Origin: Pedobacter cryoconitis
GTDB taxonomy: Bacteria > Bacteroidota > Bacteroidia > Sphingobacteriales > Sphingobacteriaceae
Direction: 5' to 3'
Length of the DNA stretch: 64,000 nt
Assembly: GCF_014200595.1 (NCBI RefSeq)
Contig: NZ_JACHCG010000004.1
Location: 1 to 64,000, forward strand
In this document: piece by piece, positions 27,502 to 37,487 of the stretch
How positions within the stretch are numbered: the first letter of the stretch is position 1
How the letters are laid out: every line of letters starts with the position of its first letter
Position numbers and translations under genes: made by a program
The notes under the pieces: model-generated
The model's input: only the letters and a program-made list of their open reading frames with translations
What the model was told of the DNA's origin: nothing
Database searches by the model: none

Positions 27502-27720
27502 CTAATATTTAAGGAACTTTTTCCTGATTTTGCTCATCCGCAGCTGCGCATTCTTTTCGAGTTTCATCAACATCGTACCTCTCTTGGTCATCCACGAGGT
27601 TACTTTATGATTCGCCTGTTGGATAGGGGAATAGATTTTTTCCTCCAGGATATCAAGATATTTAGCATTAGACCTGCTTTGTTGAAGTAAGAAGAATTCA
27701 TTCATCAGTTCTGTTTTCAT
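27502..27720 (-). CDS. Small basic hypothetical protein
   Basis: A 72-residue protein, mostly helical, with a strongly basic C-terminal half (WMTKRGTMLMKLEKNAQLRM). No signal peptide, membrane segment or recognised domain. It is upstream of the helicase operon on the same strand, 71 bp away. The basic character would suit nucleic acid contact, but this is only a suggestion. Confidence 0.45.
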   Translation of the reverse strand: MKTELMNEFFLLQQSRSNAKYLDILEEKIYSPIQQANHKVTSWMTKRGTMLMKLEKNAQLRMSKIRKKFLKY

Positions 27721-27769
27721 CTTTAATAGCTTTAAGTGAGGACTTCTGGTTAATTAATTGATTTAACGA

Positions 27770-27799
27770 ACAGCGATAGTACTATAGTATCATCGTTGT
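27770..27799. promoter_or_regulatory. Imperfect 30-bp palindrome between divergent genes
   Basis: The stretch from ACAGCGAT to ATCGTTGT is symmetric at 24 of 30 positions around ACTATAGT. It lies 50 bp upstream of the small basic protein (minus) and 157 bp upstream of the GH15 gene (plus). It could be an operator; no regulator is assigned. Confidence 0.35.
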
Positions 27800-27955
27800 T
27801 ATCATAAATGTAATAAAAAAAATAAATAGGATACGTATCATTTATATATTAAAAACAAGGCAAAATGTCCCTTAATATTCTTTATGCCAACAAATAGCCT
27901 GATAGTTTGTTTCTATTAAATAATATAATAGTAAATACATCAGAAATCATATTTA

Positions 27956-29737
27956 ATGGACAGACACACCTATCAAACAGGAATAATTGGAAACTGTGCC
28001 TTCTTAGCGCACATCAACAAAAACACTAATATTGATTGGTTATGCTGGCCAAGATTTGACAGTTCATTTGTTTTTGGCGGCCTGCTTGACAAAGAACAAG
28101 GCGGAGAATTCTCTATTTTACCTGAAGGAGAATATACCTCAGACCAACACTACGTTGAAAACACGAATATTTTAAGTACAACCATTACCAGTGAAGAAGG
28201 AACCTACCGGATTACAGATTTTGCCCCAAGATTTTATCAGCATGAGCGTTTTTACAAACCTTTAATGTTAATCCGTAAAATTGAACCGCTGGAAGGAAAT
28301 CCAAGAATTAAAGTTGTTTGTAATCCGGTTTTCAATTATGGCGAAGGAAAACAACAAGGTGCAAGGGGGAGTAATCATATCCAGTTTACCGGATCGGAAA
28401 ACGATATGCAGCTTAGTACTAACATTTCACTTTCTTATATCGAAGACGAAAAGTATTTTGCACTGAATGATACGAAATACCTGATCCTGACTTACGGACA
28501 TGATTTAGACGCTCCGATTGAAAGTACAGCAGAAAGATTTTTGACCGAAACCAGAAAATACTGGCGCACCTGGATCAAACACTCTACGATAGCCGGCTTC
28601 CATCAGTCATTAGTTATCCGTTCTGCATTAGTGCTTAAAATTCATCAATACGAAGACACAGGAGCAATTATCGCAGCCAGCACAACCAGTTTACCGGAAT
28701 CACCGGGAAGTACCCGTAACTGGGACTACAGGTACTGCTGGATGAGAGACACCTATTATGTGATCACCGCACTGAACCACATTGGGCATTTTGAAGAAAT
28801 GGAGCGCTATTTCAACTATATCACAGACATTTCCTTCAGAGATGACAAGCGCTATCAGCCACTTTTTGGTATTGCCGGTGAACGTGTGCTCACAGAACGT
28901 ATACTGACTAATCTGAAAGGGTATATGGGCAATCAGCCAGTGCGTGTAGGAAATCAAGCCTATGAACATATTCAAAATGATATTTACGGACAAGTATTGA
29001 TTTCAATGCTGCCTTTATATACAGATAACAGGTTTGTTTTTAATGAGCGTAAAGATTCGGCTATCTGGCTTGATTATTTGCTGACCAAGATTGAAAGTAC
29101 CATTGATGAAAAGGACGCTGGAATCTGGGAATTCAGAAACCTTGCTAATATGCACTGCTACACGAACTTATTCCAATGGGCGGGTGCAAGCGCAGCTTTA
29201 AAAATGGCGAAAACAATTGGCAACAAAGAATTTGAAGAACGCGCAAGGTTATTGATTGACCGCGCATCGGCACATATAGAGGCGTGTTATGATCCGGAAA
29301 GAAAAGTATATAACCATGCTGTAGGCAGTGCACATCTGGATGCCAGTACTTTACAACTGATCCTGATGAACTATCTTGATCCTGATTCCCAACGCGCAAA
29401 AGATCACCTGATTGCTTTGGAGCAGGAGCTTAAAGGTGCAAATGGTCTGTTTTACCGGTACCGTCATACGGACGATTTTGGTAAGCCTAAAACTACTTTC
29501 CTGATCTGTGCTTTCTGGTATGTGGAAGCACTCGCTATAGTTGGCAGATTAGACGATGCAGTCAGAGAATTTGAATTACTGATCGGTTATGGTAATCATC
29601 TTGATCTTTTCGCGGAAGATGTGGATGAAAATGACGGCAGTCAATGGGGTAATTTCCCGCAGGCTTACAGCCATGTAGGTTTGATGAATGCTGCACACCG
29701 GATTGCTATTAAACTAGATAAGCCCGCTTTCTTATAG
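27956..29737 (+). CDS. Glycoside hydrolase family 15 protein (glucoamylase/trehalase-like)
   Basis: A 593-residue cytosolic hydrolase of family GH15. The N-terminal beta-domain starts YQTGIIGNCAFLAHI with NTNIDWLCWPRFDSSFVFG; the catalytic (alpha/alpha)6 barrel has STRNWDYRYCWMRDTYY (about 246-262), a signature of this family, and SQWGNFPQAYSHVGL near the C-terminus. Members hydrolyse terminal alpha-glucosidic bonds, and some act on trehalose. The convergent neighbour makes trehalose, so a trehalase is plausible here. A hairpin overlaps the stop codon. Confidence 0.88.
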   Translation: MDRHTYQTGIIGNCAFLAHINKNTNIDWLCWPRFDSSFVFGGLLDKEQGGEFSILPEGEYTSDQHYVENTNILSTTITSEEGTYRITDFAPRFYQHERFYKPLMLIRKIEPLEGNPRIKVVCNPVFNYGEGKQQGARGSNHIQFTGSENDMQLSTNISLSYIEDEKYFALNDTKYLILTYGHDLDAPIESTAERFLTETRKYWRTWIKHSTIAGFHQSLVIRSALVLKIHQYEDTGAIIAASTTSLPESPGSTRNWDYRYCWMRDTYYVITALNHIGHFEEMERYFNYITDISFRDDKRYQPLFGIAGERVLTERILTNLKGYMGNQPVRVGNQAYEHIQNDIYGQVLISMLPLYTDNRFVFNERKDSAIWLDYLLTKIESTIDEKDAGIWEFRNLANMHCYTNLFQWAGASAALKMAKTIGNKEFEERARLLIDRASAHIEACYDPERKVYNHAVGSAHLDASTLQLILMNYLDPDSQRAKDHLIALEQELKGANGLFYRYRHTDDFGKPKTTFLICAFWYVEALAIVGRLDDAVREFELLIGYGNHLDLFAEDVDENDGSQWGNFPQAYSHVGLMNAAHRIAIKLDKPAFL

Positions 29738-29748
29738 AAAACGGGCTT
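29720..29748 (+). terminator. Hairpin overlapping the GH15 stop codon
   Basis: AAGCCCG/CGGGCTT, extended by TTTCT/AGAAA pairing with one mismatch, spans the stop codon at 29735-29737. The T-rich tract after it is weak. It separates the two convergent sugar genes. Confidence 0.55.
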
Positions 29749-29774
29749 GCTTAAATATATTTTGAGGGAGTTCG

Positions 29775-31952
29775 TTAGTTTGCTGCCAATGTTCTCAGAA
29801 ACTCGCGGACTTCCACAAAATCTCTTAGATAATACCTTGCTGCGGAAATGTTACTTCCTACTTTAATCGTATAATCCTCTGGCTTCAGCGCTTTGAAAAT
29901 ATCTTCATCTGTATGGTCATCACCTAAGGCAATAATAAAATCAGGATGACTATCATATAACCAGGCTAAAGTAGCTTTCCCTTTATTGACTTCTATATTT
30001 TTAAACTCGATCACTTTATTACCCGGCATCATTTGCAAACCTTTATCGGCAACTGTTGCACCCAGGTGGTTAATGATCTCGTTTGCCCTGAGCTCTCCTA
30101 AGCCCTCTTCTACTTTACGGTAGTGCCAAACCAGTGAATAACTCTTCTCTTCGATGAAAGAACCAGGAGTACGGTCTGTATAAGTATCCAGTACGGTACT
30201 TATTTCCTGTTTCCAGCGGTCCGTCAGCAGAGGTAAGGACTTCCAATCTTGTTGATAGTGTTTTTGCCATGCGCCATGTTCAGCGATTAAACCCAATTTC
30301 AAGTGCCCAAACCATTGTTCCAGTGTTTCATGTCTGCGTCCGCTGACGATGACTACCTGGTTTGCCGGATCACCGGACAATTGTTCCAGTATATCATATA
30401 ATTCTTTATCGGGCGAAGCCTTATCAATATCTCCGTTAAAGCCAACAAGAGTTCCGTCATAATCCAGGAATATATACCGGTCTGTAGCTTTCGCATAAGC
30501 CACCCCTATCTGTTCTCTTATTGCTTTTACCGCATGTTTAGTTAACAATGACTCTTGCATCTGTTTAACTTCATCTAACTTATCCATAAAATTCTTTACC
30601 CAAAGATGTATATCAAATTTCTTTACAATGCCCCTCATCACAGACATCCTTGTCCGCTGTTCCTCCACAGGCATATTAATCGCTTCAACAATAGCCCGCA
30701 TTACATCCCCTATATTATTAGGGTTTACAATCAGGGCATCATTTAATTCTTTAGAAGCTCCGGCCATCTCACTTAATATAAGCACCCCGGTATTTTCTAC
30801 CCTGCTGGCTACATATTCTTTACTAACCAGGTTCATTCCGTCCCGCATTGGGGTCACTAAACAAATATCCGCAGTGTAATATAATGCAGATAAAAATTCT
30901 ACAGGGAAAGAACGGTAAAAATAATGTACAGGTACCCAGTTTAAAGTTCTGAAATGCGCATTGATATTTCCTACGAGCTGATCAATCTGATCTTTTAATT
31001 CTTTGTATTGTGCAACTGTATCTCTGGAAGGGACAACAACCATATACAATGATAACTGCTCTATATATTCAGGATGAGTTTCCAGCAGCAGTTCATAAGC
31101 CTGTAAACGCTGTAATATTCCTTTGCTATAATCCAGCCTGTCGATGGTTAAGATGATTTTACAATCCTGCATCGTCTCTTTGAGAGAAACGACATGTTCA
31201 GCTACAAGCGGATCATGGGTCAGGTTCTCAAATTTATTTGCATCAATTCCCATCGGAAAAGCCTCTACTACGATCTGCCTGTCTTTAAAGGTGATTACAT
31301 TATTTGATACTTTTGCTGAGGATAAACGTGAAGCTGCACTTAGAAAATGTCTCACGTCATCAAAAGTATGGAAACCAAGCAAATCGGCCCCAAACATTCC
31401 GCCAATCAATTCTTCGCGCCATGGAATCAGGCGAAACATCTCATACGAAGGAAAAGGAATATGCTGAAAGAAACCAATAATCACATGAGGTTGTGCGTCT
31501 CTTATCAATTGAGGAAGCAATAAAAGCTGGTAATCATGTATCCAGACTGTATCCCCTTCATTCAGATGTGCAGTAACTACTGCTTTAAACTTATCATTTA
31601 CACTTTGATAAAAATCCCAATAGGTTTGTTCAAAATGGGCATAGGTAACCATATAGTGAAATACGGGCCATAAAACTTCGTTGGAAAATCCTTCGTAATA
31701 AAGGTTGATTTCATCGGGAGTTAAAAATACAGGGATCAGATTGAGTTCAGCAAGCTTTTCAGTTACTTCCTGCTGCCGGTCTTCCGGAACTTCAATTCCA
31801 GGCCATCCTACCCAGACATTATCACCTTTTTTATAAACCGATCCTAAACCGGTAGCTAAACCTCCTTCACTTGGACTCAGGAGATACTCCCCATTTTCTT
31901 CTACTATTTTAACGGGTAATCGATTCGAAACTATAATTGTTTTATTCACCAT
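29775..31952 (-). CDS. otsAB: Bifunctional trehalose-6-phosphate synthase/phosphatase
   Basis: A 725-residue fusion that makes trehalose in two steps. The N-terminal GT20 synthase (about 1-460) joins UDP-glucose and glucose-6-phosphate: VSNRLPVKI, WVGWPG, HDYQLLLLPQLIR, GFFQHIPFP and RDGMNLV are present. The C-terminal HAD phosphatase (about 485-725) has DYDGTL as the nucleophile motif and GDDHTDEDIF. The order is synthase then phosphatase on one chain, as in many Bacteroidota. Trehalose protects against osmotic and drying stress. The gene is monocistronic. Confidence 0.95.
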   Translation of the reverse strand: MVNKTIIVSNRLPVKIVEENGEYLLSPSEGGLATGLGSVYKKGDNVWVGWPGIEVPEDRQQEVTEKLAELNLIPVFLTPDEINLYYEGFSNEVLWPVFHYMVTYAHFEQTYWDFYQSVNDKFKAVVTAHLNEGDTVWIHDYQLLLLPQLIRDAQPHVIIGFFQHIPFPSYEMFRLIPWREELIGGMFGADLLGFHTFDDVRHFLSAASRLSSAKVSNNVITFKDRQIVVEAFPMGIDANKFENLTHDPLVAEHVVSLKETMQDCKIILTIDRLDYSKGILQRLQAYELLLETHPEYIEQLSLYMVVVPSRDTVAQYKELKDQIDQLVGNINAHFRTLNWVPVHYFYRSFPVEFLSALYYTADICLVTPMRDGMNLVSKEYVASRVENTGVLILSEMAGASKELNDALIVNPNNIGDVMRAIVEAINMPVEEQRTRMSVMRGIVKKFDIHLWVKNFMDKLDEVKQMQESLLTKHAVKAIREQIGVAYAKATDRYIFLDYDGTLVGFNGDIDKASPDKELYDILEQLSGDPANQVVIVSGRRHETLEQWFGHLKLGLIAEHGAWQKHYQQDWKSLPLLTDRWKQEISTVLDTYTDRTPGSFIEEKSYSLVWHYRKVEEGLGELRANEIINHLGATVADKGLQMMPGNKVIEFKNIEVNKGKATLAWLYDSHPDFIIALGDDHTDEDIFKALKPEDYTIKVGSNISAARYYLRDFVEVREFLRTLAAN

Positions 31953-32158
31953 GTTATAGCCTGATTAACATGATTTCTTACATATTGTTTTAATTTTTAT
32001 GTATTAAAGAAATTACACAAATTAACATTTCAGCACAACACCTGTTGACAACTCTCTGATTGTTAGCAAATAAACAACAAATAATTAATGTATCTTTAAC
32101 ATAATCACCTTAATTTTAGGAAACCTGAATACGGGTTGTTCTTTAACACCAATAACGT

Positions 32159-32632
32159 ATGACCTGGAAAAAATTCAACGGCGAAGTGATCCACTTGCCA
32201 ATTTTAGAAGAAGTAGAAAAAGCAATCATCAGAGAAACCGAAAAAGGCTATCATCTTAAAGTATGCGTCGGTACAGATTCGCAGGTTAAAGGTGCTTACA
32301 CTGATTTTGCTACTGTGATTGTTCTGCTAAGAGAACAACATGGGGGGTTCATGTACATCCATCAGGAAAAAACCACACAACAAATGAGTATTAAAGAAAG
32401 AATGCTCATTGAAGTGCAAAAATCCATAGAAACTGCTTATGCAGTCTGTGATCTTCTGGACTTATATGACGTCGATCTTGAAGTACATGCAGATATTAAT
32501 ACTAATCCTATGTTCAAATCCAACAAAGCATTGAACGAGGCTATGGGATATATCTTAAGCATGGGGTTTATTTTCAAAGCTAAGCCAGAGGCTTTTGCCA
32601 GCTCAACCTGTGCAGATAAGATGGTTCATTAA
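32159..32632 (+). CDS. YkuK family RNase H-like protein (DUF458)
   Basis: A 157-residue protein with an RNase H-like fold. The conserved VCVGTDSQV (about 36-44) carries the first acidic residue, LEVHADINTNP (about 107-117) the second, and KPEAFASSTCADKM lies at the end. In this family the acidic cluster is kept, but no nuclease activity is established. Divergent to otsAB. Confidence 0.85.
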   Translation: MTWKKFNGEVIHLPILEEVEKAIIRETEKGYHLKVCVGTDSQVKGAYTDFATVIVLLREQHGGFMYIHQEKTTQQMSIKERMLIEVQKSIETAYAVCDLLDLYDVDLEVHADINTNPMFKSNKALNEAMGYILSMGFIFKAKPEAFASSTCADKMVH

Positions 32633-32642
32633 CCAAAAGAAC

Positions 32643-33275
32643 CTACCAGCTTTTGGTAGAAATCAAACTGCCGGTTTTATGAAGCGGTTTGGCCTGTTGC
32701 GATGCAGACAGATATGCTTTGAACTCGGCGGCAAGGGCGGCCGATTGTCTGCCCGCCTCACTCACATAAGCAGACCACTCTCCCGCATTTAACTTACCCG
32801 GGGTTTTCTCCAGTGGGATTCCTTTTACTGTTGCGGGAACAAAATTACCGTAGCGATCCCTTTGATAAGGAATAAATAAGAAGTCTGTGAGCCAGAACCT
32901 ATACCGCTCCCCTTTAATTTCAAATCTGAAATTATATAATATCTCTCCACTAGGATGCGATAATACATAGGCAGTTTTATTAATTACAAATTTACCACGC
33001 TGTTCCAACGCTGTACTATCAACCGCAAAAGGATCCATCTTCTTCAGTTTAAAAAATGCTTTTGCCCTGAAAGCCAGGGAATCGGCAGTTACAGGAAGCT
33101 GAGGCACGACTTCATAATGAATATACTTCCCGATTTCATCTTTTTGTAGTTCTTTGATTTCTTTTATATCCTGAGCAAATGCACCTGAGATGATCAGCAG
33201 CAAGAATAGAAATAGAAAGGCACCAGGCCATAGGGCCTGGTACATCTCATGGTTATAGTTGAATTTAAAATGCAT
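32643..33275 (-). CDS. Secreted hypothetical protein, DUF4468-like
   Basis: A 210-residue protein with a hydrophobic signal segment (about 15-34, ending in GAFAQ). The mature part alternates short strands and helices and resembles DUF4468-type proteins (about 45-140), by overall pattern rather than a firm motif. The start at 33275 overlaps the end of the upstream porin gene by 11 bp; an ATG at 33245 would also give a signal peptide. It is the third gene of the amtB-porin group. Confidence 0.6.
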   Translation of the reverse strand: MHFKFNYNHEMYQALWPGAFLFLFLLLIISGAFAQDIKEIKELQKDEIGKYIHYEVVPQLPVTADSLAFRAKAFFKLKKMDPFAVDSTALEQRGKFVINKTAYVLSHPSGEILYNFRFEIKGERYRFWLTDFLFIPYQRDRYGNFVPATVKGIPLEKTPGKLNAGEWSAYVSEAGRQSAALAAEFKAYLSASQQAKPLHKTGSLISTKSW

Positions 33276-34305
33276 ATACCGCAGCTAATGAAAATTGTGA
33301 AGCATTTTTTGTAGGATCAAGATTATTCTTGATAAACCTCGCTGTAGAACCATTATCAAACCTGACCTCAGGTATAAATGTTAATCCACCCGCTTTTAAG
33401 TTCGCAGTTAACGTAATCGATTTAACATTTGACCCTTCCAGATCAGGAACATCTTTCGTTTTGAAATACTCTCCTCTCAGACCTAAAGAAAAATTAGTTG
33501 TAAAAGCATTTTGCAAATAAAGCGCAGCCCCACTATATCCCCCATTATTATTTGTTACTGAATAATCAGCAGCATTTAAACCAATTTTCACCTTTTCCGT
33601 TACCTGATAAGAAGTCGTCAGATCATAAATTGATCCTGTTCCAGTAGCCCCGGATGCTCTCCCGGTTAGTAAATTCAGGTAAGCTGTCCATCCTTCAACG
33701 GGAACAACTGTCAATTGAGCTCCGAAATGTGTAACCCCATTTACATCTTTATACGCATTCCAGTCATTGAATAACCCGACCATTAAAGCAATTTTCGGAG
33801 AGAAAGTATAATTTGCTCTGATTCCTGCATTCTGAAAAGGGCCGCTCGTAAAAAGATACGAGGTAGAATAATTGAAATTACCCGTAGGGACGATCACTTC
33901 ATAACCAATAAATGTGCTCATATAACCGGCAGTAAGCGCAAGTTTATTGGTTACCGCATAAGACATATACAAATTCTGTATATGAAAAGAATTGTCAGCA
34001 TTCCCGACTTCACCTTCTCCGTTAGGGATTGAGCCATATTGTCCACGCGGGCCAAATGACAACTCGCCTACAAAAGAAGCTTTCCCTGTAGTTTTCTTTA
34101 AAGCCAGGTCAAGCATTCCGATAGACACTGAATTCTGATCATTTGCAAAGCTCGTCCCAATATTCGGCTTTTTAGAGAAATCATACTTGTAATAAACATC
34201 TGCCGATCCCGAGATCTGCAACGGCGATGATGTGGGCGTTTCCTGAGCGTAAGTGGCAGCGCTCATAGTAAGGGCAGAAAGCGTGAAAAAAGATTTAATC
34301 TTCAT
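33265..34305 (-). CDS. Outer-membrane porin-like beta-barrel protein (BBP2-like)
   Basis: A 346-residue outer-membrane protein with signal peptide (to AQ at about 20-21). Alternating polar and hydrophobic strands end in the aromatic YAF typical of barrels recognised by BamA. The N-terminal region (SGSADVYYKYDFS) and FGPRGQYGS fit the BBP2-type putative porins. It lies 43 bp downstream of amtB on the same strand and may let ammonium or another small substrate cross the outer membrane. Its leader is rich in ACCAACC repeats. Confidence 0.78.
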   Translation of the reverse strand: MKIKSFFTLSALTMSAATYAQETPTSSPLQISGSADVYYKYDFSKKPNIGTSFANDQNSVSIGMLDLALKKTTGKASFVGELSFGPRGQYGSIPNGEGEVGNADNSFHIQNLYMSYAVTNKLALTAGYMSTFIGYEVIVPTGNFNYSTSYLFTSGPFQNAGIRANYTFSPKIALMVGLFNDWNAYKDVNGVTHFGAQLTVVPVEGWTAYLNLLTGRASGATGTGSIYDLTTSYQVTEKVKIGLNAADYSVTNNNGGYSGAALYLQNAFTTNFSLGLRGEYFKTKDVPDLEGSNVKSITLTANLKAGGLTFIPEVRFDNGSTARFIKNNLDPTKNASQFSLAAVYAF

Positions 34306-34348
34306 AGTTGGTTAGGTTGGTTTAGGTTGCATGGGTTGGTTATAAAGG

Positions 34349-35731
34349 TCAGGCCAACGGAGAGTTCTCCATTTCAAGCCCGGTTGAAGAGACAATCAGC
34401 GTACCCTGAGAATATTTCTCATTGTGCTGACTGGCATCAAGACCTTCTTCTTCTTCTTCGGAGGTTACCCGGATCGGCTGAATTACATTTATTAATTTGA
34501 AAATCAGGAAGGACACCACAAAGCTGAAGGTGGCTACAATCAGTACCCCTTTCAATTGCGTTAAAAAGAAAGCTGCATTTCCATAAAACAAACCATCTGC
34601 GCCCGCAGCATTAACAGTTTTAGTTGCGAATACCCCTGTCAGCAACATCCCTACAATACCACCTACACCATGACAAGGAAATACATCCAATGTATCATCA
34701 AGACTGGTTTTAGATTTCCACATCACTGCCAGGTTAGAAATAATAGCCGCAGCAACACCTATAAAAATACTATGTGGAATAGCCACAAATCCCGCGCCTG
34801 GAGTAATGGCAACAAGACCTACTACTGCACCAATACAAAAACCAAGTACTGATGGTTTTTTACCCATTAATACATCGAAAAACATCCAGGAAAGACCTGC
34901 TGCCCCTGCTGCAATATTTGTAGTTGCAAAAGCAGATACAGCCAGACTATTTGCACCTAATGCTGATCCCGCATTGAATCCAAACCACCCAAACCATAAC
35001 AGTCCTGTACCGATTAATACATAAGGGATATTTGCAGGCGGGATTTCCTGGTGATCCTGGTGAACTTTTCTTCTTTTCAATACAAGCGCACCTGCAAGCG
35101 CAGCCATTCCGGCAGAAATATGTACAACTGTACCACCGGCAAAATCAAGCACACCCATCTTAAACAGGATACCATCAGGATGCCATGTCCAGTGCGCCAG
35201 CGGAGAATAAACAAAGATGGCGAACAGCACAATGAATAAGATATAAGAAGTAAAACGTATACGTTCAGCAACTGCTCCTACCACAAGTCCGGGAGTAATA
35301 ATAGCGAACATCAGCTGAAACAAAGCAAATAAGGTTAACGGAATTGTTGGTGCAAGGCTCCATGACGGACCGGAATTCACTCCCTGAAAAAACAGAAAAG
35401 TTAATGGGTTTCCAATCAGGCCATGAATACTTTCTCCAAATGCAAGACTAAAACCTACTGTTACCCAGAGTACACTAATTATACCAGCCGAAACTATACT
35501 TTTGATCATAGTAGAAAGCACATTCTTTCTGTGTACCATTCCACCATAAAAGAAAGCGAGGCCTGGAGTCATTAGAAAAACTAACGCTGTGGCAACTAAA
35601 ATCCATGCAATATCGGCTGCATTATATTTACCAGCATCAAAATCGGCATGTAACGGAACAAAAAGCGCTGCAATTGCGACAATCGCAAGAATAACGAACG
35701 GAATTACCTGTTTAAATAGAACTTTATTCAT
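34349..35731 (-). CDS. amtB: Ammonium transporter AmtB
   Basis: A 460-residue Amt-family ammonium channel with 11 or more membrane segments. Motifs include the DIAWILVATALVFLMTPGLA start, FYGGMVHRKN, the HWTWHPDGIL pair near the pore, DFAGGTVVHISAGMAALAGA, FGWFGFNAGS and CHGVGGIVGM. The cytosolic tail has EEEEEGLDASQHNEKY. In most bacteria amtB is followed by glnK, the regulator that blocks the pore. Here a porin-like gene follows and no glnK is within the window. The 332-bp upstream region should hold its promoter. Confidence 0.95.
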   Translation of the reverse strand: MNKVLFKQVIPFVILAIVAIAALFVPLHADFDAGKYNAADIAWILVATALVFLMTPGLAFFYGGMVHRKNVLSTMIKSIVSAGIISVLWVTVGFSLAFGESIHGLIGNPLTFLFFQGVNSGPSWSLAPTIPLTLFALFQLMFAIITPGLVVGAVAERIRFTSYILFIVLFAIFVYSPLAHWTWHPDGILFKMGVLDFAGGTVVHISAGMAALAGALVLKRRKVHQDHQEIPPANIPYVLIGTGLLWFGWFGFNAGSALGANSLAVSAFATTNIAAGAAGLSWMFFDVLMGKKPSVLGFCIGAVVGLVAITPGAGFVAIPHSIFIGVAAAIISNLAVMWKSKTSLDDTLDVFPCHGVGGIVGMLLTGVFATKTVNAAGADGLFYGNAAFFLTQLKGVLIVATFSFVVSFLIFKLINVIQPIRVTSEEEEEGLDASQHNEKYSQGTLIVSSTGLEMENSPLA

Positions 35732-36063
35732 ATATATTATATTTTTATTGGTTTATTAGTTGATTTATTACATTATTAACATAAAAATACTAATAAACTT
35801 CAACAATTAACAACAATAAATATAAAAGATAATAAAAACAGAACCATTTTAAGTCTAAAAATCACAAAAACAACAAAAATAAGGTCAATAAAAATGAATT
35901 ATTAGAATTTACAGCTAAAATAAAGCTCAGTATTTAAGATAAATTCAAAAAATAACCTGAAAATATATGATAATTGTTTTTATTTCATTTTTTGATAAAA
36001 AACACAAACAAGGCGGCAGTTTAAATTGTTAATTTCTGTATTGCTACCTTCGCAATACAAATT
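35732..36063. other. A/T-rich divergent intergenic region
   Basis: About 330 bp of very A/T-rich DNA between amtB and the SRPBCC gene. A possible -7 element TACCTTCG (36045-36052) lies 11 bp before the plus-strand gene. No NtrC-type site, RNA or repeat was recognised. Confidence 0.4.
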
Positions 36064-36552
36064 ATGAAAGCATTCCACCTCAAATTCTCTCAATTCTTAC
36101 CAATTAGCTTACCTGAAGCATGGGATTTCTTTTCTTCCCCGATGAATCTGGCCAAAATAACGCCAAAAGAGATGGCTTTTACAGTCACTTCCCCAATTCA
36201 GGCAGATGAAAAGATGTATCCAGGAATGATTATCACTTATAAGGTGTCCCCAGTAGCGGGAATTAAGTTAAACTGGATGACAGAAATCACCCAGGTATCA
36301 GATCAAAAATACTTTATTGACGAACAGCGTTTTGGCCCCTATAAATTCTGGCACCATCAGCATCATTTCAGAGCAGTGCCCGGCGGCGTAGAAATGACGG
36401 ATATATTAACCTATGGATTGCCCATGGGAATTTTCGGGAATATAGCCAATAGCGTATTTGTAGCCCGCAAATTACAGCACATCTTTAATTTCAGAAAGCA
36501 GAAAACAATTGAATTATTCGGGGATTATACCACAGCAACCGCTGGTACGTAG
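36064..36552 (+). CDS. SRPBCC family ligand-binding protein
   Basis: A 162-residue single-domain protein of the START-like SRPBCC fold (polyketide cyclase/dehydrase type). LPEAWDFFSSPMNLAKITPKE at the N-terminus and the HHQHHFRAVPGGVEMTDILT segment in the middle are typical; the long C-terminal helix follows. Such proteins bind a hydrophobic ligand in a groove; the ligand is unknown. The last 28 bp overlap the end of the convergent radical-SAM gene. Confidence 0.82.
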   Translation: MKAFHLKFSQFLPISLPEAWDFFSSPMNLAKITPKEMAFTVTSPIQADEKMYPGMIITYKVSPVAGIKLNWMTEITQVSDQKYFIDEQRFGPYKFWHHQHHFRAVPGGVEMTDILTYGLPMGIFGNIANSVFVARKLQHIFNFRKQKTIELFGDYTTATAGT

Positions 36553-37487
36553 GCAGACCCTTGTACTATTCCCCTTTTTTCGATTTCCCTGTCAATATAA
36601 GTCTGAATAGACGATTTATTTAAGCCCCAGTTAGGTGCGATCAATAAATCCCAGTCAGAAATGCCGAACAAACGCTGAATCACAACGTCCGGTCTTAATA
36701 AAGGAATCAATTTACACAAGAGATCCGTGTATTCTTCAAGCGTAAACAATTTGAAAGGCTCTTTCTTGTATTTGGCACCCATAATAGACCCCTCTACGAT
36801 ATGAAGATGGTGGAACTTCACAAACTTTATTTTAGGGAACCTATTAATCTCATGAATATATTCCAGCATCATCTCTTCAGTTTCCCATGGAAAACCAAAA
36901 ATCGTATGCACACAAAGATCAAGCTTACTATTATCCAGTAACTTCACAGCCTCCACAAACTCCGCATGGCTGCATCCCCTGTTGATTTGATTTAGCGTGT
37001 CATCATAAATAGACTCCATGCCCATTTCAAGATCCACATCAAAACGATCAGCATAACTTTCAAGCAAGGCTACTTTTTCCGCATCAATACAATCCGGGCG
37101 TGTTCCTACAGAAAATCCGACAACATCTTCACTATTAATAGACAAAGCCTCGTCATACATCATTTTCAGATAATGTACCGGTGCATAAGTATTCGTATTC
37201 GGCTGAAAATAAACAATGAATTTATCCGCTTTATAAAAGCCCTTACCACGTTCCATTCCCTGCTCCAGCTGCTCCCTGATTGTAGGTAACTTTCTGGAAA
37301 GCTCGGGCGTAAAAGAATCTACATTACAATAAGTACAACCACCATATCCCTTACTACCATCACGGTTAGGGCAGGTAAACCCACCATCAACAATCACTTT
37401 GAACACACGTTGTCCTTTATACTTTTCCTTAAGGTGAGTACCGTAATTATTATAACCTTTTATGCCTGAATCTAATGGAGTTCCCAA
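36525..37487 (-). CDS. TIGR01212 family radical SAM protein (YhcC-like)
   Basis: A 320-residue radical SAM protein related to E. coli YhcC. The cluster motif is CPNRDGSKGYGGCTYCN (about 39-55) in the longer-than-usual CX11CX2C spacing that marks this family. QPNTNTYAPV, GTRPDCID and GMESIYDDTLNQINRGCSH follow. The reaction is unknown. The gene is convergent with the SRPBCC gene and overlaps its end by 28 bp. Confidence 0.88.
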   Translation of the reverse strand: MGTPLDSGIKGYNNYGTHLKEKYKGQRVFKVIVDGGFTCPNRDGSKGYGGCTYCNVDSFTPELSRKLPTIREQLEQGMERGKGFYKADKFIVYFQPNTNTYAPVHYLKMMYDEALSINSEDVVGFSVGTRPDCIDAEKVALLESYADRFDVDLEMGMESIYDDTLNQINRGCSHAEFVEAVKLLDNSKLDLCVHTIFGFPWETEEMMLEYIHEINRFPKIKFVKFHHLHIVEGSIMGAKYKKEPFKLFTLEEYTDLLCKLIPLLRPDVVIQRLFGISDWDLLIAPNWGLNKSSIQTYIDREIEKRGIVQGSAYVPAVAVV

